The notes: generated by a model from the letters alone, not told the origin. 64,000 bases of DNA from Magnaporthiopsis rhizophila (GCA_003049465.1 PYSS01000003.1:372001-436000); one strand, 5' to 3'. Shown: positions 11,105-22,306, counted from the first letter of the stretch. Translations and numbers: made by a program.

Positions 11105-11678
11105 TGGTATTCTGTAGCGGGCTGGTGCGCGGCCTTGGTTCTTCCAATAATAAAATATTGACAAGACGAAACACAGAAAGATCGGAAGCAAATGGGATGG
11201 AAAAAGCAAGAGGCCCGGATAATCAAACGAATGGTTGGCATTACAGCGTTAGGTGATGGCCCACCTGGACACCCTCCACTCGGTTGCCTGAATTGGGCCT
11301 GATCCACGCCAGGTCAGGCCACCTATAAATGCCAAAGGTTTATCTTGCTTCTTCTCCTTCTCGAGGCACATAGCATTGTACAAGGGAGATGCCCCACCGA
11401 GTGCGCGAAATCAGCGCTTCTAGCCTCTTGCTCTTGTTTGCTAGGAGTGCCCACACCAGCGCCTCCTCGACTGGGGCCAAGTCCAATATGATGGTCGACA
11501 AACCAAGGCAACCTAGCCCCAACAAGCGCCAGCTCCCCCGCACGCTCGAGTCACGTGGACCCCAAGATATGCAGCGCCTTCAAAGCCGCGGGAACCCGGC
11601 TGGTCGCGGCCTGCTGCTCCACAATCGGACCCCCGACTCCTGGCAAAGCCAAATTCCCAACGGCCGACCGCAAGTGGG
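11105..11678. other. Intergenic: fahA 3' UTR and regulator promoter
   Basis: The first part is the fumarylacetoacetase 3' UTR with a poly(A) signal-like AATAAA near 11146. The rest is a CT-rich leader for the zinc-cluster gene. A frame in the regulator's phase is open for some distance upstream of 11679, so an earlier start for that gene is possible. Confidence 0.45.
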
Positions 11679-14600
11679 ATGGAACACCTCGAGACCCAGG
11701 TGAGCGACCTGCGCTCTTTTTTGCGCCGCCCGGCCGACGACCCGTCGGGGCCAGCGACCGTCTCGAGGCCAGCGGTGGCCGTGTCCCCCAGCAGCACCAC
11801 CCCGCGAGGAACCTCCGACGGCAGGCCCGCCCATCACTCGCCCCATGCGACCGCCTCGCCCGCCGGCCCGCGCCCGTCGAGCAACGCCCCTGGTGGGAAG
11901 CGCCGGGCCGACGACGACGACGATGTGCAGAAACAGCCGAGGAGCAAGAGGAACAGAGTATGTGTGACCGTGTAACAACTGTCTCTGAACAAGGCCTGAG
12001 CATCTCCGCTACGGAGCACGGCCGTCACGTTGTCTGGAAGCCTGCTGACTTGCGCGCCTATTGCTCTACCCTGTAGTACATCTCTCTCGCGTGGTATGTT
12101 GATGCTTCATCAGAATGCCCGATGCCCGGCCACGACAGCCCACCCGTTGATGCCCCCCTTTTGCCCGGCTTTGCGAGCTGTTCCAGAAGATCTGCTCCCT
12201 TATAAGCCAACTCTCGCATCCATCTCCTTTACCCTACGTCAGACAATCTCTCGACTGACTGGTGCTTCGTGTCCGCGAAATGAAGTACCGAATGTAAACG
12301 ACGAAAGATCCGCTGCAATGGCGAACAACCCTGCGGGCGGTGTGGCCACCTCAACCTTACCTGCCTCTACACGGCCAACTGCTGCTCCAACAGCTTCAAG
12401 GATTCGGACGACTACAAACACATGAGGGAAGAGATCGCTACCCTCAAGAGCCAGGTCGCCACACTCTTCGAGGAAGTGTATACCCTCCGGCAGTTGACCC
12501 TTCAGCCGGCTCCCGACCATGACCCAACCAGTGCTAGTGGTCCTGCGGCCCCAGCCCCGACGGGGACAGGAGGGGGAATACCTGCAATGGCCCGGGGGAG
12601 TAGCGTTGCCGAATCCTCTACCATGCCGTTGGCCGGCCAGGCCACGGGCCTGCGGGACCGGCCACCGTTCAGCCAGTCAGCAAGGTTCCGGGGGCCGACA
12701 AGCATAGAATTCACCGTCGACGTGGCCAAAAACACACTGCGCAGGATGGGCTATAGCGGCGAAAGAGCAGGGGGCGTGGATGAGGCCGGCCAGGGCTCCG
12801 ATAGTGGGCTCGCGCTACCAGTCCCCGGAGCGACTCCAAATCCCGCGCTGCCGTCGACGTCGACCGGGTCCGATAATAGTTCGGATCCCCTCTGGCAGTA
12901 CGACAAGGAAGAGATGCTCAAGCTTTGTAGGATTTACAAGGACGAAGTCGCCATCATGTACCCCGTCTTTGACGTCGAGTCTGTCATGGATCACGCGCGA
13001 GCCTTGGCGGACTGGATGGAGTCGGCAAGGCTCCAACGCCCCTCGTCGCCTCCTATCGACGACCGGCACTTCTCCGATATAAAGACGCTGCAGCTCAAGA
13101 TCATCTTGTGCTGCGGCTTGACCATCGAGAACCACGGGCGCAGCCCCCGGGCTACGGAGCTGTTTGAGACCATGCGGCCCGTCATTAGCCGCCTGCTGAT
13201 CGGCGAAGGGGCTGACGTCGGGAGCCTGCCGTTCCTCAACACGGTCGCAGGATTCCAGTTCCTCTGCAACGAGGAGGTTCTGGCCTGGCGCATCATCGGC
13301 CAGGTGGCCCGCCTGTGCCTCGAGCTCGGCTTGCACCGGCGACAGGGACTCTTCAGGATTCCCGAAGGCCCGGAGCGCCGGAGTGCACTGAACACATTCT
13401 GGGTCACGTACACGCTCGACCGGCGCTGGTCGTTTGCTACGGGCCTTCCCTACGTCGTGTGCGATGAAACAATCGACCCCAAACTGCCGTATCCTGTGAG
13501 TTGGTTTTCCGTTGGTCCGAACTTTTTGTCATTTCCACTTGCATCTCTCAATCCTCCCCGAACCCGTGCACTGACGTTTTGTACCGCAGGATGGACACCC
13601 CTATATGGTGGCCATGATCACATACTCCAAATTGGCTGCCCGAATTTGGAAACTGGTTGACTACTTTGATGCCGCCGTCACTCTCGACTTCAAGCGGGAG
13701 CAGTTCGAGACGCTCGACCAGGAGATCTTCGCATGGTACGAAAGCGTGCCGGATGATATCAAATCCAGCAGCCCAGGAGAGGTGCCTTTGCCGTCTGCTG
13801 GCCCGTCCTACAACCTGCAGAGGCAACAGGTCTGGACACGGCTACGTCTGTATCAGGTATGGGATGGAACTCGTCCCTGCTGCACGCCGCCTAGATCAAC
13901 CGAATGACTAACTTTCCTTTCGGCGCCGTGCAGATTCGCATCTGGTTGCACATGCCGGTACTACATTGCGCCAGTAGCATCCAGCAGAACAAGGACCTTG
14001 CTTTCAAAGTAGTTCGGCTTGCGAAGGACACGATCCAGTACCTCCGAAAACTGCATGACAACACAGGGGTGTACCGACGCCTGCAAGTCTTCTATCACCA
14101 GTTCCTTTCGTCTTCCATCGCGGTGCTGTTCCTCGCGGCTGCCCATGCTCCTGTGCAGTTCAGCGACCTGGCGCGCCCGGAGTTCTACATGGCGCTGGGG
14201 CTCATCAAGGAGCTTTCGGCCAAGAGCTGGGTGTCGCAGAGGCTCTGGCGCGCCGTACACTCCCTGAAGCATTACGCCACCCGCCTTGGGCTGCAGGACG
14301 AAGACGGCGACCACGGCAACAACAATAATCACAACAATAACAACAGCGCTGGCGGTCCAAGCATCTTGAACCGTTATCATGATCCGCTCTCCATCAGCAG
14401 TCTGGCCGGAAGCACGGCCTTGCCCTCGTCCGCCATGTCGACTCTACACACTCCGACGCATGACAGCAACAGCCCCACAGAGACGGGGACTTACCCGCCT
14501 CCCCCTTACTCATCGGCGGGCACGCCGGTCGCCCGAGGGTCCATGGGACCGACTCTCCGGCAGGATCTGGACCGAGACCTAATCCAGGGGACGCCATTGA

Positions 14601-14800
14601 ACGACGAGCAGAACGGAAGCGCCTTGCATAGCGAGATGTCGCGCATCTTCGAAGGCTATTCGGGTCTGCTCCCAATGGCAGGGAGCAGTGGCCCGGGGTC
14701 CACATCGACGCACGACGGGCCGTTCGGCCTTGTCGGGGACGGTTCCAACTGTCTCGGTGACGACGTCGGGGTGTTCCAGCAGATTAGGGACATGTTCTGA
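11679..14800 (+). CDS. Zn(II)2Cys6 fungal transcription factor
   Basis: Five exons: 11679..11957, 12077..12093, 12286..13495, 13590..13856, 13934..14800; 879 residues. Exon 2 is a 17-nt microexon (reads YISLA plus two bases of Cys99). It is bounded by CTGTAG acceptor and GTATGT donor, and only with it does the zinc cluster appear: Cys 99, 102, 109, 115, 118 and 125, spacing C-x2-C-x6-C-x5-C-x2-C-x6-C. A linker (NCCSNSFKDSDDYKHM) and a coiled-coil-like segment (EEIATLKSQVATLFEEV) follow. A fungal-specific transcription factor middle domain starts with YKDEVAIMYPVFDVESVM. The C-terminal exon carries Asn/His and Pro/Ser-rich disorder. It is a nuclear DNA-binding regulator expected to recognise CGG-type sites. 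Proximity to fumarylacetoacetase suggests, but does not show, a role in tyrosine catabolism. The N-terminal start is the least certain part. Confidence 0.88.
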
Positions 14801-15237
14801 CAGACCACACGGCGGCGTGAGATGGAGAGAATCGATACCTATGCCCCCCAATCGGCAAGGTACCTTTCAGACACGCTTCACTCTCAAGACACGCTCCATA
14901 TTCGGCTGGTAAACTGATGGGAAGTATTTTACAAGTCACAGGGCTTGATTTGGCCAGTACCATGTCAGACTGGCACGCCATCCTATTTCGGAGAAGACTG
15001 CCGACATTCCGGCAGTTACGTCATGTGCCACCTGCGCCAATTAACGCCGATCGGATCAATAGCTGCAGTACCCCGCCTCTGGCAGTGACGCTGTATTTCA
15101 TCATTCATGGCTTGGCTCATGGTAATGGGAATAGGCGTGGATTTACTTCCTACACCTACAAGGCAAGCTCCATACACCACTTCTCGATACACTCTGATCG
15201 ACAAACCAAGACGCGAGGCGAGTCAACAGTAATCAGT

Positions 15238-16446
15238 ATGCAAGACGCTGAGGAGATAGGCCAAGATACGGGCAGCACGGCGCCCCAGGGCAAAGACGTG
15301 GAGGACGCAAAGGCCACCAAGACGCTCACGGCCCGCTGTTTCTGCAAGGCAGTGCACTTCACCATCACGGTGGGACTTTCGGACCTGCCACTGCCCGTCT
15401 ACCTCTGCAGCTGCTCCATCTGCCGACATACACACGGGGCGATGAGCAGTTTCCGGACATCCCTTCCTCGCGGCGTCATTCCGCGCTTCATAGCCCCCTC
15501 AACGCTCGAAGGCGCCTTGACGAGCTACGTAGCGGAGGGTGAGGACAAAGGGACCTGCCCATCGAGCCAGATGTTTTTCTGCAAGACGTGCGGCTGCCAT
15601 GTGGGCGACCGCGACCTCGAGCCCAACCCTCGCGGCGAGCTTGAATGGCGCGTTCGTTCGAGCGTGTTTGATGACCACGGACCGCAGGCCTTCCGCATCC
15701 AGGGTCACGCGCACGCGGACATGGCAACGCAGGGCGTCGGCGGGATGCGCGAATGGCTGTCCAGTATTGGGAACCGCACCATGACGGGGTGGAACCCAGA
15801 CGCGGGACACATAGCACCACCTCGGCGGCCAGAGCTGGAGGAGGCTGACGCGGATGGCAACGAGCGGCTTCGAGCGCAGTGTCACTGCGGCGGCGTCAGC
15901 TTTACGATCCCGAGGCCCAGCGCGGCGGCGACGGCCAACGACGAGCATCTGCGGCTCTTCGCCAGCCCACTCGACGGCAGCAAGTGGACGGGCTCGTTGG
16001 ATCTGTGCGACGACTGCCGGCTCATGGATGGCACGCACGTCATCGCGTGGGCATACGTGCCGCTCGCGCAGACCCTTCCGCGGGTGCCGCCCGATTTCAA
16101 GTTCGGGACGTTGACGGCGTTCGACTCGAAGCCAGGCGAAGTCAAGCGCGCGTTTTGTGGGGTCTGCGGCGCCACCGTCTTCTACTCGTGCAGGTCCCGC
16201 AGCCCCGAAGACAGGCCGGACTGGCACATTGTTGACGTTGCCGTCGGCCTCTTGCGGGCGCCCGAAGGGATCGCAGCAGAAAACTGGCTGGACTGGCGGT
16301 GCGGGCGCATCTCGTACCTTGACAGCGGCAGGCGGTACGACTCCGAGTTTGCCGACTCTCTAAAGCAGGGATACGAGAACTGGGGGAGGGCGAGGTACGG
16401 CAAAGTGTTGGACTGGAAACTGGGAGCCCAGACGAACCTGATGTAA
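15238..16446 (+). CDS. Tandem GFA (CENP-V-type) zinc-domain protein
   Basis: Single exon, 402 residues from the ATG at 15238; the frame is open further upstream (to 14917), but that part has no domain character and overlaps the neighbour's 3' UTR. Two GFA domains, named for glutathione-dependent formaldehyde-activating enzyme, lie in tandem. The first (about residues 30-150) has cysteines in ARCFCKAVHF, CSCSICRHTHG and CKTCGCHVGD. The second (about 210-350) has cysteines in AQCHCGGVSF, CDDCRLMDG and CGVCGATVFY. These are the zinc ligands of the fold. The family includes S-hydroxymethylglutathione-forming enzymes and many proteins of unknown reaction, so a formaldehyde role is only a family-level inference. 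Both halves retain their ligands, so both are probably folded. Confidence 0.85.
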   Translation: MQDAEEIGQDTGSTAPQGKDVEDAKATKTLTARCFCKAVHFTITVGLSDLPLPVYLCSCSICRHTHGAMSSFRTSLPRGVIPRFIAPSTLEGALTSYVAEGEDKGTCPSSQMFFCKTCGCHVGDRDLEPNPRGELEWRVRSSVFDDHGPQAFRIQGHAHADMATQGVGGMREWLSSIGNRTMTGWNPDAGHIAPPRRPELEEADADGNERLRAQCHCGGVSFTIPRPSAAATANDEHLRLFASPLDGSKWTGSLDLCDDCRLMDGTHVIAWAYVPLAQTLPRVPPDFKFGTLTAFDSKPGEVKRAFCGVCGATVFYSCRSRSPEDRPDWHIVDVAVGLLRAPEGIAAENWLDWRCGRISYLDSGRRYDSEFADSLKQGYENWGRARYGKVLDWKLGAQTNLM

Positions 16447-17718
16447 AGCAAGAGCACGTGCAAGAACCCGCACTTTGGACGCCGCCGCAAAGTAATCCCC
16501 TCCCATATGCAGGCACAGCCGAGAAACGAAGCGAGAACGCATGCACAGTACATACAGTTCGTGCCCGAGCGGGGCCGGAGTACCTACCTAGAACGCACCG
16601 GAGATGGAAGGGAAAAAGGACCGAGGCGACCTTTCTAGATCGGCCGAAAAACCTGTGCTGGCATTGTTTTCTTCCAATCATGGCTTGCATGTGTGCATCG
16701 TGCAGGTCCACAGCCAGCCACATGAACTTGGGGTCCCCTCGCTCGGAGAACGCGGGTGCAGCACGCACAGTGTTCCCGATGCATGTCACGACGGGTGGGT
16801 GATATTGACGACCCGCCGAAATGGGAGGCGCCAAAAAAAAAAAAAAAAAAAAAAAAAACTGTTGCTCGTGCTGCGATGGCACAGTTGCGAGCGCCTGAAA
16901 ATCTGGGGCCAAATGCCCGTGTTGGTGCGCGCTCCACTGCAACATTGGCGCATGGTCCAGTGGAGATGGCTGCCGTAACCGGCCTAGTTGCCGGCTCGAG
17001 GCTGGGGCCATGGGGCCGGCGCCATGCTGCGAAGAATATCCCTGCGCTTCGTACAGGTCAGGCATCCCCATCCGGGTCACATCCGTCACACTCAATCACA
17101 CCAGACGTTCTTGTCGTCGAGGAGGGTCATCACATCACACCCACCCCCAAGCTGCATAGACGCGCGAGCCCAGGGGACAGCCGCTGCCCGGCGGCTAACG
17201 GTCGGGAGTGGGAATTTCGCCGCGGCTTTTTTTATTTTTTATTTATTTTTTCTCTTTTTCGTTATGCATCCGATGTACAGTACCGATATCGCGACTACAC
17301 CCCGCCCTAACCAAGTCTGTCTAAAGTGGCTTGTCAGGATGATGACCGGGTTTATGCTCCCTGTCGCTGTCAAACCAGGTATCCTTCCACGCCTTCCTCC
17401 CTAGGCTGTTAACCGGGTAGGTACCTCCCTTATCCACTCTCCAGGTACATCCCGCACACAGCAGCACGATAGTGTCGCTGCATGGTCACGTTGTGTATGT
17501 ATGCGGCAGTTTCTCTCAGGTACATCCGCCCCCCATGTCCCGGGGAATCAAAGGAAAGGCCTACCCAAGGCTGGGCACCAGATTACCTATGTATCTATGA
17601 CCCCTCCCTCCCTCCTCCCGCACTTGTTAGCCTGGCTGGCTGGCAGGCTACTTCTCGCTCCTCTTCCACCCACACACCTATCTGCTCTGCTATTGCCATC
17701 CACAGCCCTCCCTCCGAC
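16447..17718. other. Intergenic, promoter of second F-box gene
   Basis: No gene is supported. It contains a 26-base A run (16833-16858), ACCTACC/AGGTACC motifs near 16581 and 17420, and a long pyrimidine-rich leader before 17719. The minus-strand frame covering 16142-17095 is open but low-complexity (a poly-Phe run from the A tract) and overlaps the GFA gene, so it is not a gene. Confidence 0.45.
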
Positions 17719-19002
17719 ATGTCGTCCTCCGTCTTTGGCCCGCAAGGCGTTGCCCACCCCTTCCCACCAACCACCGCCACCACCACCACCACCACTATGA
17801 TGGCATCAGCAACAGCGTTGGCCAACGGGGCCGTCAACAACGGCATCTCGGCACTCATCCGTCCCGAGCGAGACGCCATGAGCGGCGTCCGGCTGATCGA
17901 CATACCCGCGTCGATCCCTCGCAGCTGGCCGCCCAGGCCGCGGACCGACGCCCACATCCCGCGCCAGTCGCTGGGCGACCTCACCCGGCTACCCGACGAG
18001 CTGCTGCTGGCCACGGTGGGGTTCCTCGACTTCCGGTCGCTCGACCGGCTGCGGCAGATCTCGCGCCGAGCCCGGGACATCATCGAGAGCCTCGACGTCT
18101 GGCGCGAGCTGCTCCGCCACGCCCCGGCCCAGCTGCACGCGCTGCACCGCACGGGGCTGCTGGGCGTTCACCCGGCCTTGCAACTGCTGGCCGTGCTCCG
18201 GTCGTCGGTGTGCAGCTCGTGCCTCACCCACTTTGGCGGCTTCCTGTTCCTTATGACCTGCGAGCGCGCCTGCCTGAGCTGCCTGTGCGAGAACGCGGCC
18301 CTGCGCGTCACCACGCCCGACCGGGCCGCCCGCTGCTTCAGCCTGTCTCCGGAGCAGGTCGCCACCCGCTTGCCCGTCATGACCACGATCCCGCAGCGGA
18401 GGTACTCGGGCGCCCTCCGCGACTGGTACAAGGTCCCGACCCGCCTCGTCAGCGTCCGGAACGCCAAGGAGCTGTCTCTTGCCCTGCACGGCGGCGGCGG
18501 CGAGCAGCTCCCACCGTCGGTCGAGCCCGTCCGAACGGCCGACGGGAGGCTGCCCACCAGCTTCAACCCGCTCGACCCTGATGTGTTTGACGCCTTCCGT
18601 GACGCCCCGCTCGAACCGCCAGGCCAGGACCTGTCGCTGGTGGATCCGAAACACGTCGTTCCCGACGACTACATGGGCGCCGCCATCGTCCGCATGCCGT
18701 CTCTCGTCGTCCGCTCGCATAATAACGCCGCCGCCGCCGCAGACGACAGCAGCAGCTCCTCCGCCGCCGGGCAGCTCGACTACGGCTTTTACTGCAGCGG
18801 ATGCCACAAGATGCGTCTGCAGTTCGAGCAGCGCACGCTGCCCGCGCACGTGGCCGTGCAGCTGTTCCCTCCAACCCTGAAAGATCGGCGCCGTGCCATG
18901 GACGCTATCGCGCTGCGACTCTGGTCGACGCAGGGGTTCATCGAGCATGTTGGGAAGTGCTACGGTGCGCAGATATTACTGCAGAGCATGAGATCTGCAT
19001 GA
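17719..19002 (+). CDS. F-box protein with CxxC motifs
   Basis: Single exon, 427 residues from ATG 17719 (context CCGACATG); the frame is open upstream to 17482, but that part reads as leader. The N-terminus is Thr/Ala-rich low complexity. An F-box lies at about residues 87-130 (LTRLPDELLLATVGFLDFRS...). A cysteine-rich stretch follows (CSSC, CLSCLC) and a C-terminal CSGCHKMRLQFE segment, both common in Sordariomycete F-box families. It is probably an SCF ubiquitin-ligase adaptor; the substrate is unknown. Poly-His/Ala-like low complexity appears before the last Cys pair. It is one of three F-box genes in the window, not adjacent to the others. Confidence 0.8.
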   Translation: MSSSVFGPQGVAHPFPPTTATTTTTTMMASATALANGAVNNGISALIRPERDAMSGVRLIDIPASIPRSWPPRPRTDAHIPRQSLGDLTRLPDELLLATVGFLDFRSLDRLRQISRRARDIIESLDVWRELLRHAPAQLHALHRTGLLGVHPALQLLAVLRSSVCSSCLTHFGGFLFLMTCERACLSCLCENAALRVTTPDRAARCFSLSPEQVATRLPVMTTIPQRRYSGALRDWYKVPTRLVSVRNAKELSLALHGGGGEQLPPSVEPVRTADGRLPTSFNPLDPDVFDAFRDAPLEPPGQDLSLVDPKHVVPDDYMGAAIVRMPSLVVRSHNNAAAAADDSSSSSAAGQLDYGFYCSGCHKMRLQFEQRTLPAHVAVQLFPPTLKDRRRAMDAIALRLWSTQGFIEHVGKCYGAQILLQSMRSA

Positions 19003-19192
19003 AGAGAGGCAACAAGCGGTTCTTCCCGTAGGATTACCTTTCTCAATGTCTATCATTCTTTTCTATAAACGAAAATAGCATATGGTTTGGACATTATTAC
19101 ATGGGGGATCTGTGCTCGGGATCCAAAGAAAAGGGGGAAGAAAATGGATAGACTAGAGTGGCTACCTAGCCACCACTCAACACTGCCATCTT

Positions 19193-20762
19193 CTAAGCTG
19201 CCTGTCGGTACTGCGCCAGCTGGTCGGTGGTATCCTCAAACGGGACGGCGCTAAAGTGTTTCCAGGCTCCGTCGGCCTTGAGGGCGATATCCTTGTCCTT
19301 GGCGTGCCAGAAAAACTCGGTGTTTTCATCGCCAAAGTGGATGACTGATTTTTCCTGAAAGAATATCAAACTGCGTCAGCATGCGCTTCTTTTTATTTAT
19401 ATCATGCTCTCTCCACAACCGATCGCTTCCGTATAACACTTACTAGCCCGATCGTAAGCTTGATAAGCCCGTCGGCCCAGTGCGGCTCGTACTTGGCTGG
19501 GAGCTCCTGCTGCTGCTGCTGCTCGCCGCCGCCACCAAGGACCATGGCGAGGATGTTGTCGGCCACGACGATGGATTGTTTGACGGCGGCGCGCGCGTTG
19601 GGGTTCGTGGTCCCCGTGTCGGCCACGTCGCCGCACGCAAAGACGTTTGGCAGCGACGCGTCGGCGACCTGTAGCGTCGGCAGCACGCGCACGTGGCCCG
19701 ACGCGGAGATGGAGGTGGGTGAGAGGTCGGCGAGGATGTTTGAGCTTGGGCGCTGGCCGACGCAGCTGATCTGTGGTTTTTTTTTTTTTTTTTTTTTTTT
19801 TTTTGGGAAGGGTCAGTTGGGTTGAGCGAACAAGCAGCTTCTACGCTAGAGGAGGAGAAACTCACAAAAAGATCACACTCAATCTTCCTCCCCGACCGCA
19901 GCGTCACCACCCGGCCATCAGCGTCAACGGCCGCCCGCTCATTGAGCACGACCTCGACACCCAGGTCTCGCAGGCCCTTGAGCGCAGCGGCCTGTAACTC
20001 CGGCCCGAAGCGGTGCATGACGCCCTGCCTCGAGTGCACGAGCACGACGTCCTTGTCCCGGTATCTGTCCTTGATATCGGCCGCCAGCTCGACGCCCGCC
20101 GCGCCACCGCCCAGGACGACGATGCGCCCCGCGGCGCCGATGCGACTCTGCAGGTCGCGGATCCGCGCCAGGCCGCTTTCCTTGTCCGGCGTCCCGACCC
20201 GCGACGGCAGGCCCTCGCCCGCACCCGAGCCGGTCGCCACGACGAGGTACTCGTACGGTATCACATCTCCCTCTCCATCATCGTTGCCGCCGTCGTTACC
20301 CTGCAGCCGCACCGAGCCGCGCGACACGGACGCCACGCGGCCCGTGATCCAGCGCAGACGGCCCGGGGCGGCGGCGGAAAGGTGCGGCCCGTAGGGGATA
20401 AAGGCCTTGTGCTCGTGGCCGGCGGCGACGCACATGCGCGGCAGCACCCACGTGAAATGGAAGTGGCTGCTCGGCTCGACCACGACGACGCGGTGCGGCG
20501 AGTCCGACGGCAGCCCTGCCGCCAGCTGCTGCGCGGCGTAGTAGCCCGCGAAGGAGGCGCCGACGACGACGATGTTTCTGGGCGGCTGCGATGTAGTAGC
20601 TGCTGCTGCTGCTTGCTTTTCCTCCTGCTTGATCGCCGCCTCCTGCCGCTTGTGCCGCTTTTTCAGCGCGCGCGTGCGTCGGAAGAAACCAAAGGCCTGG
20701 CCGAGCGTGTAGACGAAAAAACTCCAGATCAGGCCGGCCTTGGACAGCAGCTTGGGTGCCAT
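19193..20762 (-). CDS. AMID/FSP1-type FAD-dependent oxidoreductase
   Basis: Three exons, 20762..19866, 19770..19444 and 19354..19193, 461 residues; introns of 95 bp (19771-19865) and 89 bp (19355-19443). It belongs to the class II NADH:quinone oxidoreductase/AMID (AIFM2) flavoprotein family. The N-terminus carries a hydrophobic stretch (GLIWSFFVYTLGQAFGFF) that may anchor it to a membrane or lipid droplet. FAD-binding VVVGASFAGYYAA, NAD-binding VVLGGGAAGVELAADI and the second FAD motif VFACGDVADTG are all present. Members reduce quinones with NAD(P)H; the substrate here is unknown. Intron 1 contains a 28-base A run on the coding strand, and a (TG)n tract sits 29 bases upstream of the ATG. Confidence 0.9.
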
Positions 20763-20789
20763 GTTGAAAGTGTGATGAGACGGGATGGG

Positions 20790-20830
<41 letters not shown>

Positions 20831-21291
20831 GGTGTTGGACGACGAGACGGGTAGAGAGAGCGAGTTTTTATCAGATGATCAGATTAGATCACACCCGAGC
20901 AGGCAGGGGTCCGGCCGAGGATATATGCTTCGTGTGGGTTTCTCTCGGCCGAGGCGGGTGGGCTGGCCGAAATGACCGACCATTTAATGTGCGCTTTATG
21001 CCCGCCCGATCCGACCCTCCCTCCGGTCTCGGTCATGCCAGAACAGAACGGTCAAGACCCCTGTTCGGGGCCTGCCACTTTTACCTGCTTGCTGCTCGAG
21101 ATTGGTGCGGAATGACCGAAAATACCGAGCATCGCAGGGCTGAGTTCTCGGTGTTATACTGTGCCTTCAGAACAAAAGTAAATGCATTACTACCAAGTCT
21201 ACGGCATGGTTATTCCGCCGTCCTAGGTCTAGATTATCGACGGAAAAAAAATGATAATGTGTAATAAAAACAGCAAATGAAACAACAGCAT
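20763..21291. other. Promoter of flavoprotein gene and 3' end of acetyltransferase gene
   Basis: It contains a (TG)16 tract at 20791-20822 running into a (GGGT)3 tract, just 5' of the flavoprotein ATG at 20762. The distal part is the presumed 3' UTR of the acetyltransferase gene. Nothing else is supported. Confidence 0.45.
20791..20834. repeat. (TG)n/(GGGT)n microsatellite
   Basis: Uninterrupted TG dinucleotides at 20791-20822, then GGGT units to about 20834. On the coding strand of the neighbouring gene this is a CA-rich leader 29-70 bases before the start codon. Confidence 0.9.
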
Positions 21292-21754
21292 CTACTTGAC
21301 CAGCTTCTTCCACCAAGACTTCCTCCTAGCAGCCGCCTTGAGCACCTCGCTGCTGGCCTCCGACGTCGCCGTCGTTGTCGTTGTCGCAGCGCCTTTCTCT
21401 CCCTCGGCGGCTGCCCCGCCGCTCTTGAGCCTCTTGGCGGCCTCGGACCCGAACTTGGGGTACCCGGCGTCGCGCCACTCCTCAAACGTCAAGCCGTCGG
21501 CGACGGACGGCATCTTGACCATGAGCGGCACGTCCATGCTGACCACGGGCAGGCCCAGCACCGTGCCCTTGTGCGCCAGCTTCTCCTTGAGGCGCACGAA
21601 CCCGAAGCGCTCGTACAGCTTGACCGTCGACGGCGACGACTCGAAGTAGACGGGCATCTGCATCTGCTCGCCCATGGTCTGCGCCCAGTCGATGAAGGCC
21701 TTGGCTGCCCCGCGGCCCTGGTGTTTTGGGTCTACGGCGATGACGTGGACGTCT

Positions 21755-21846
<92 letters not shown>

Positions 21847-22306
21847 NTTTTTTTTCAGTTCGGCAGCAAGAGAAAGAAAACAAGAATGAAAAGAACGACG
21901 CACAAATGTACGGCTGCGCCCCCCACAGCTTCTCCCTCATCTCGGCCAGCGGCTTCAGGATGGCGTCGGCGCGCTCGCGCTGCTTGCCCTCGAGCCACGT
22001 GCAGCCGTCGAACCGGCGCTCCTCGGCCGAGCGCGCGCGGTAGTAGCCGTCGCCCAGGCCCATGGCCAGGATGTCGCCCGTGTCCGTGTCGACCACCTTG
22101 ACCGTGTACTGGTAGTCGCACTTGGACCACCAGTCGAGCGTGGCCTTTGCGTGCGCCTCGCGGAACTCGGGAGTGTCCGTCTTGCCGCCGGGGAAGAGGA
22201 TGTCGAGCAGGACCCGGCCCATCATGTCGGCCTTGAAGGACGCAAAGTATATCTCGTACAGCCGCGGTATGTCGGGCACCAGCGCCGGGAGCACCACGAT
22301 GGGCAT
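21292..22306 (-). CDS. GNAT-family N-acetyltransferase
   Basis: Two exons, 22306..21904 and 21752..21292, 287 residues. The 151-bp intron (21753-21903) is mostly a poly(A) tract on the coding strand and contains an N at 21847, so its true length is uncertain. The join gives PYIYVHVIAVDPKHQGRGAA, the beta-4/acetyl-CoA loop of GNAT enzymes (Q/R-x-x-G-x-G/A). Upstream are the N-terminal helices and TGDILAMGLGDGYY; after the loop comes LYERFGFVRL, the usual C-terminal GNAT motif. A Lys/Ala/Thr-rich tail follows. Fungal proteins of this type (small-molecule or toxic-compound acetyltransferases) have varied substrates; none can be named here. Confidence 0.88.
21756..21855. repeat. Roughly 100-base poly(T) tract with one G and one N
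   Basis: Ts from 21756 to 21855, interrupted by G at 21793 and N at 21847. It lies wholly inside the acetyltransferase intron. The N suggests that the assembler could not resolve the tract length. Confidence 0.9.

Noticed and set aside
14917..15237. N-terminal extension of the GFA-domain protein
   Set aside because: Open but without domain or composition support, and directly downstream of the regulator's stop. The ATG at 15238 gives a normal protein.
16142..17095. 317-codon minus-strand frame
   Set aside because: Contains a poly-Phe run translated from an A tract, overlaps the GFA gene's coding end and has no motifs.
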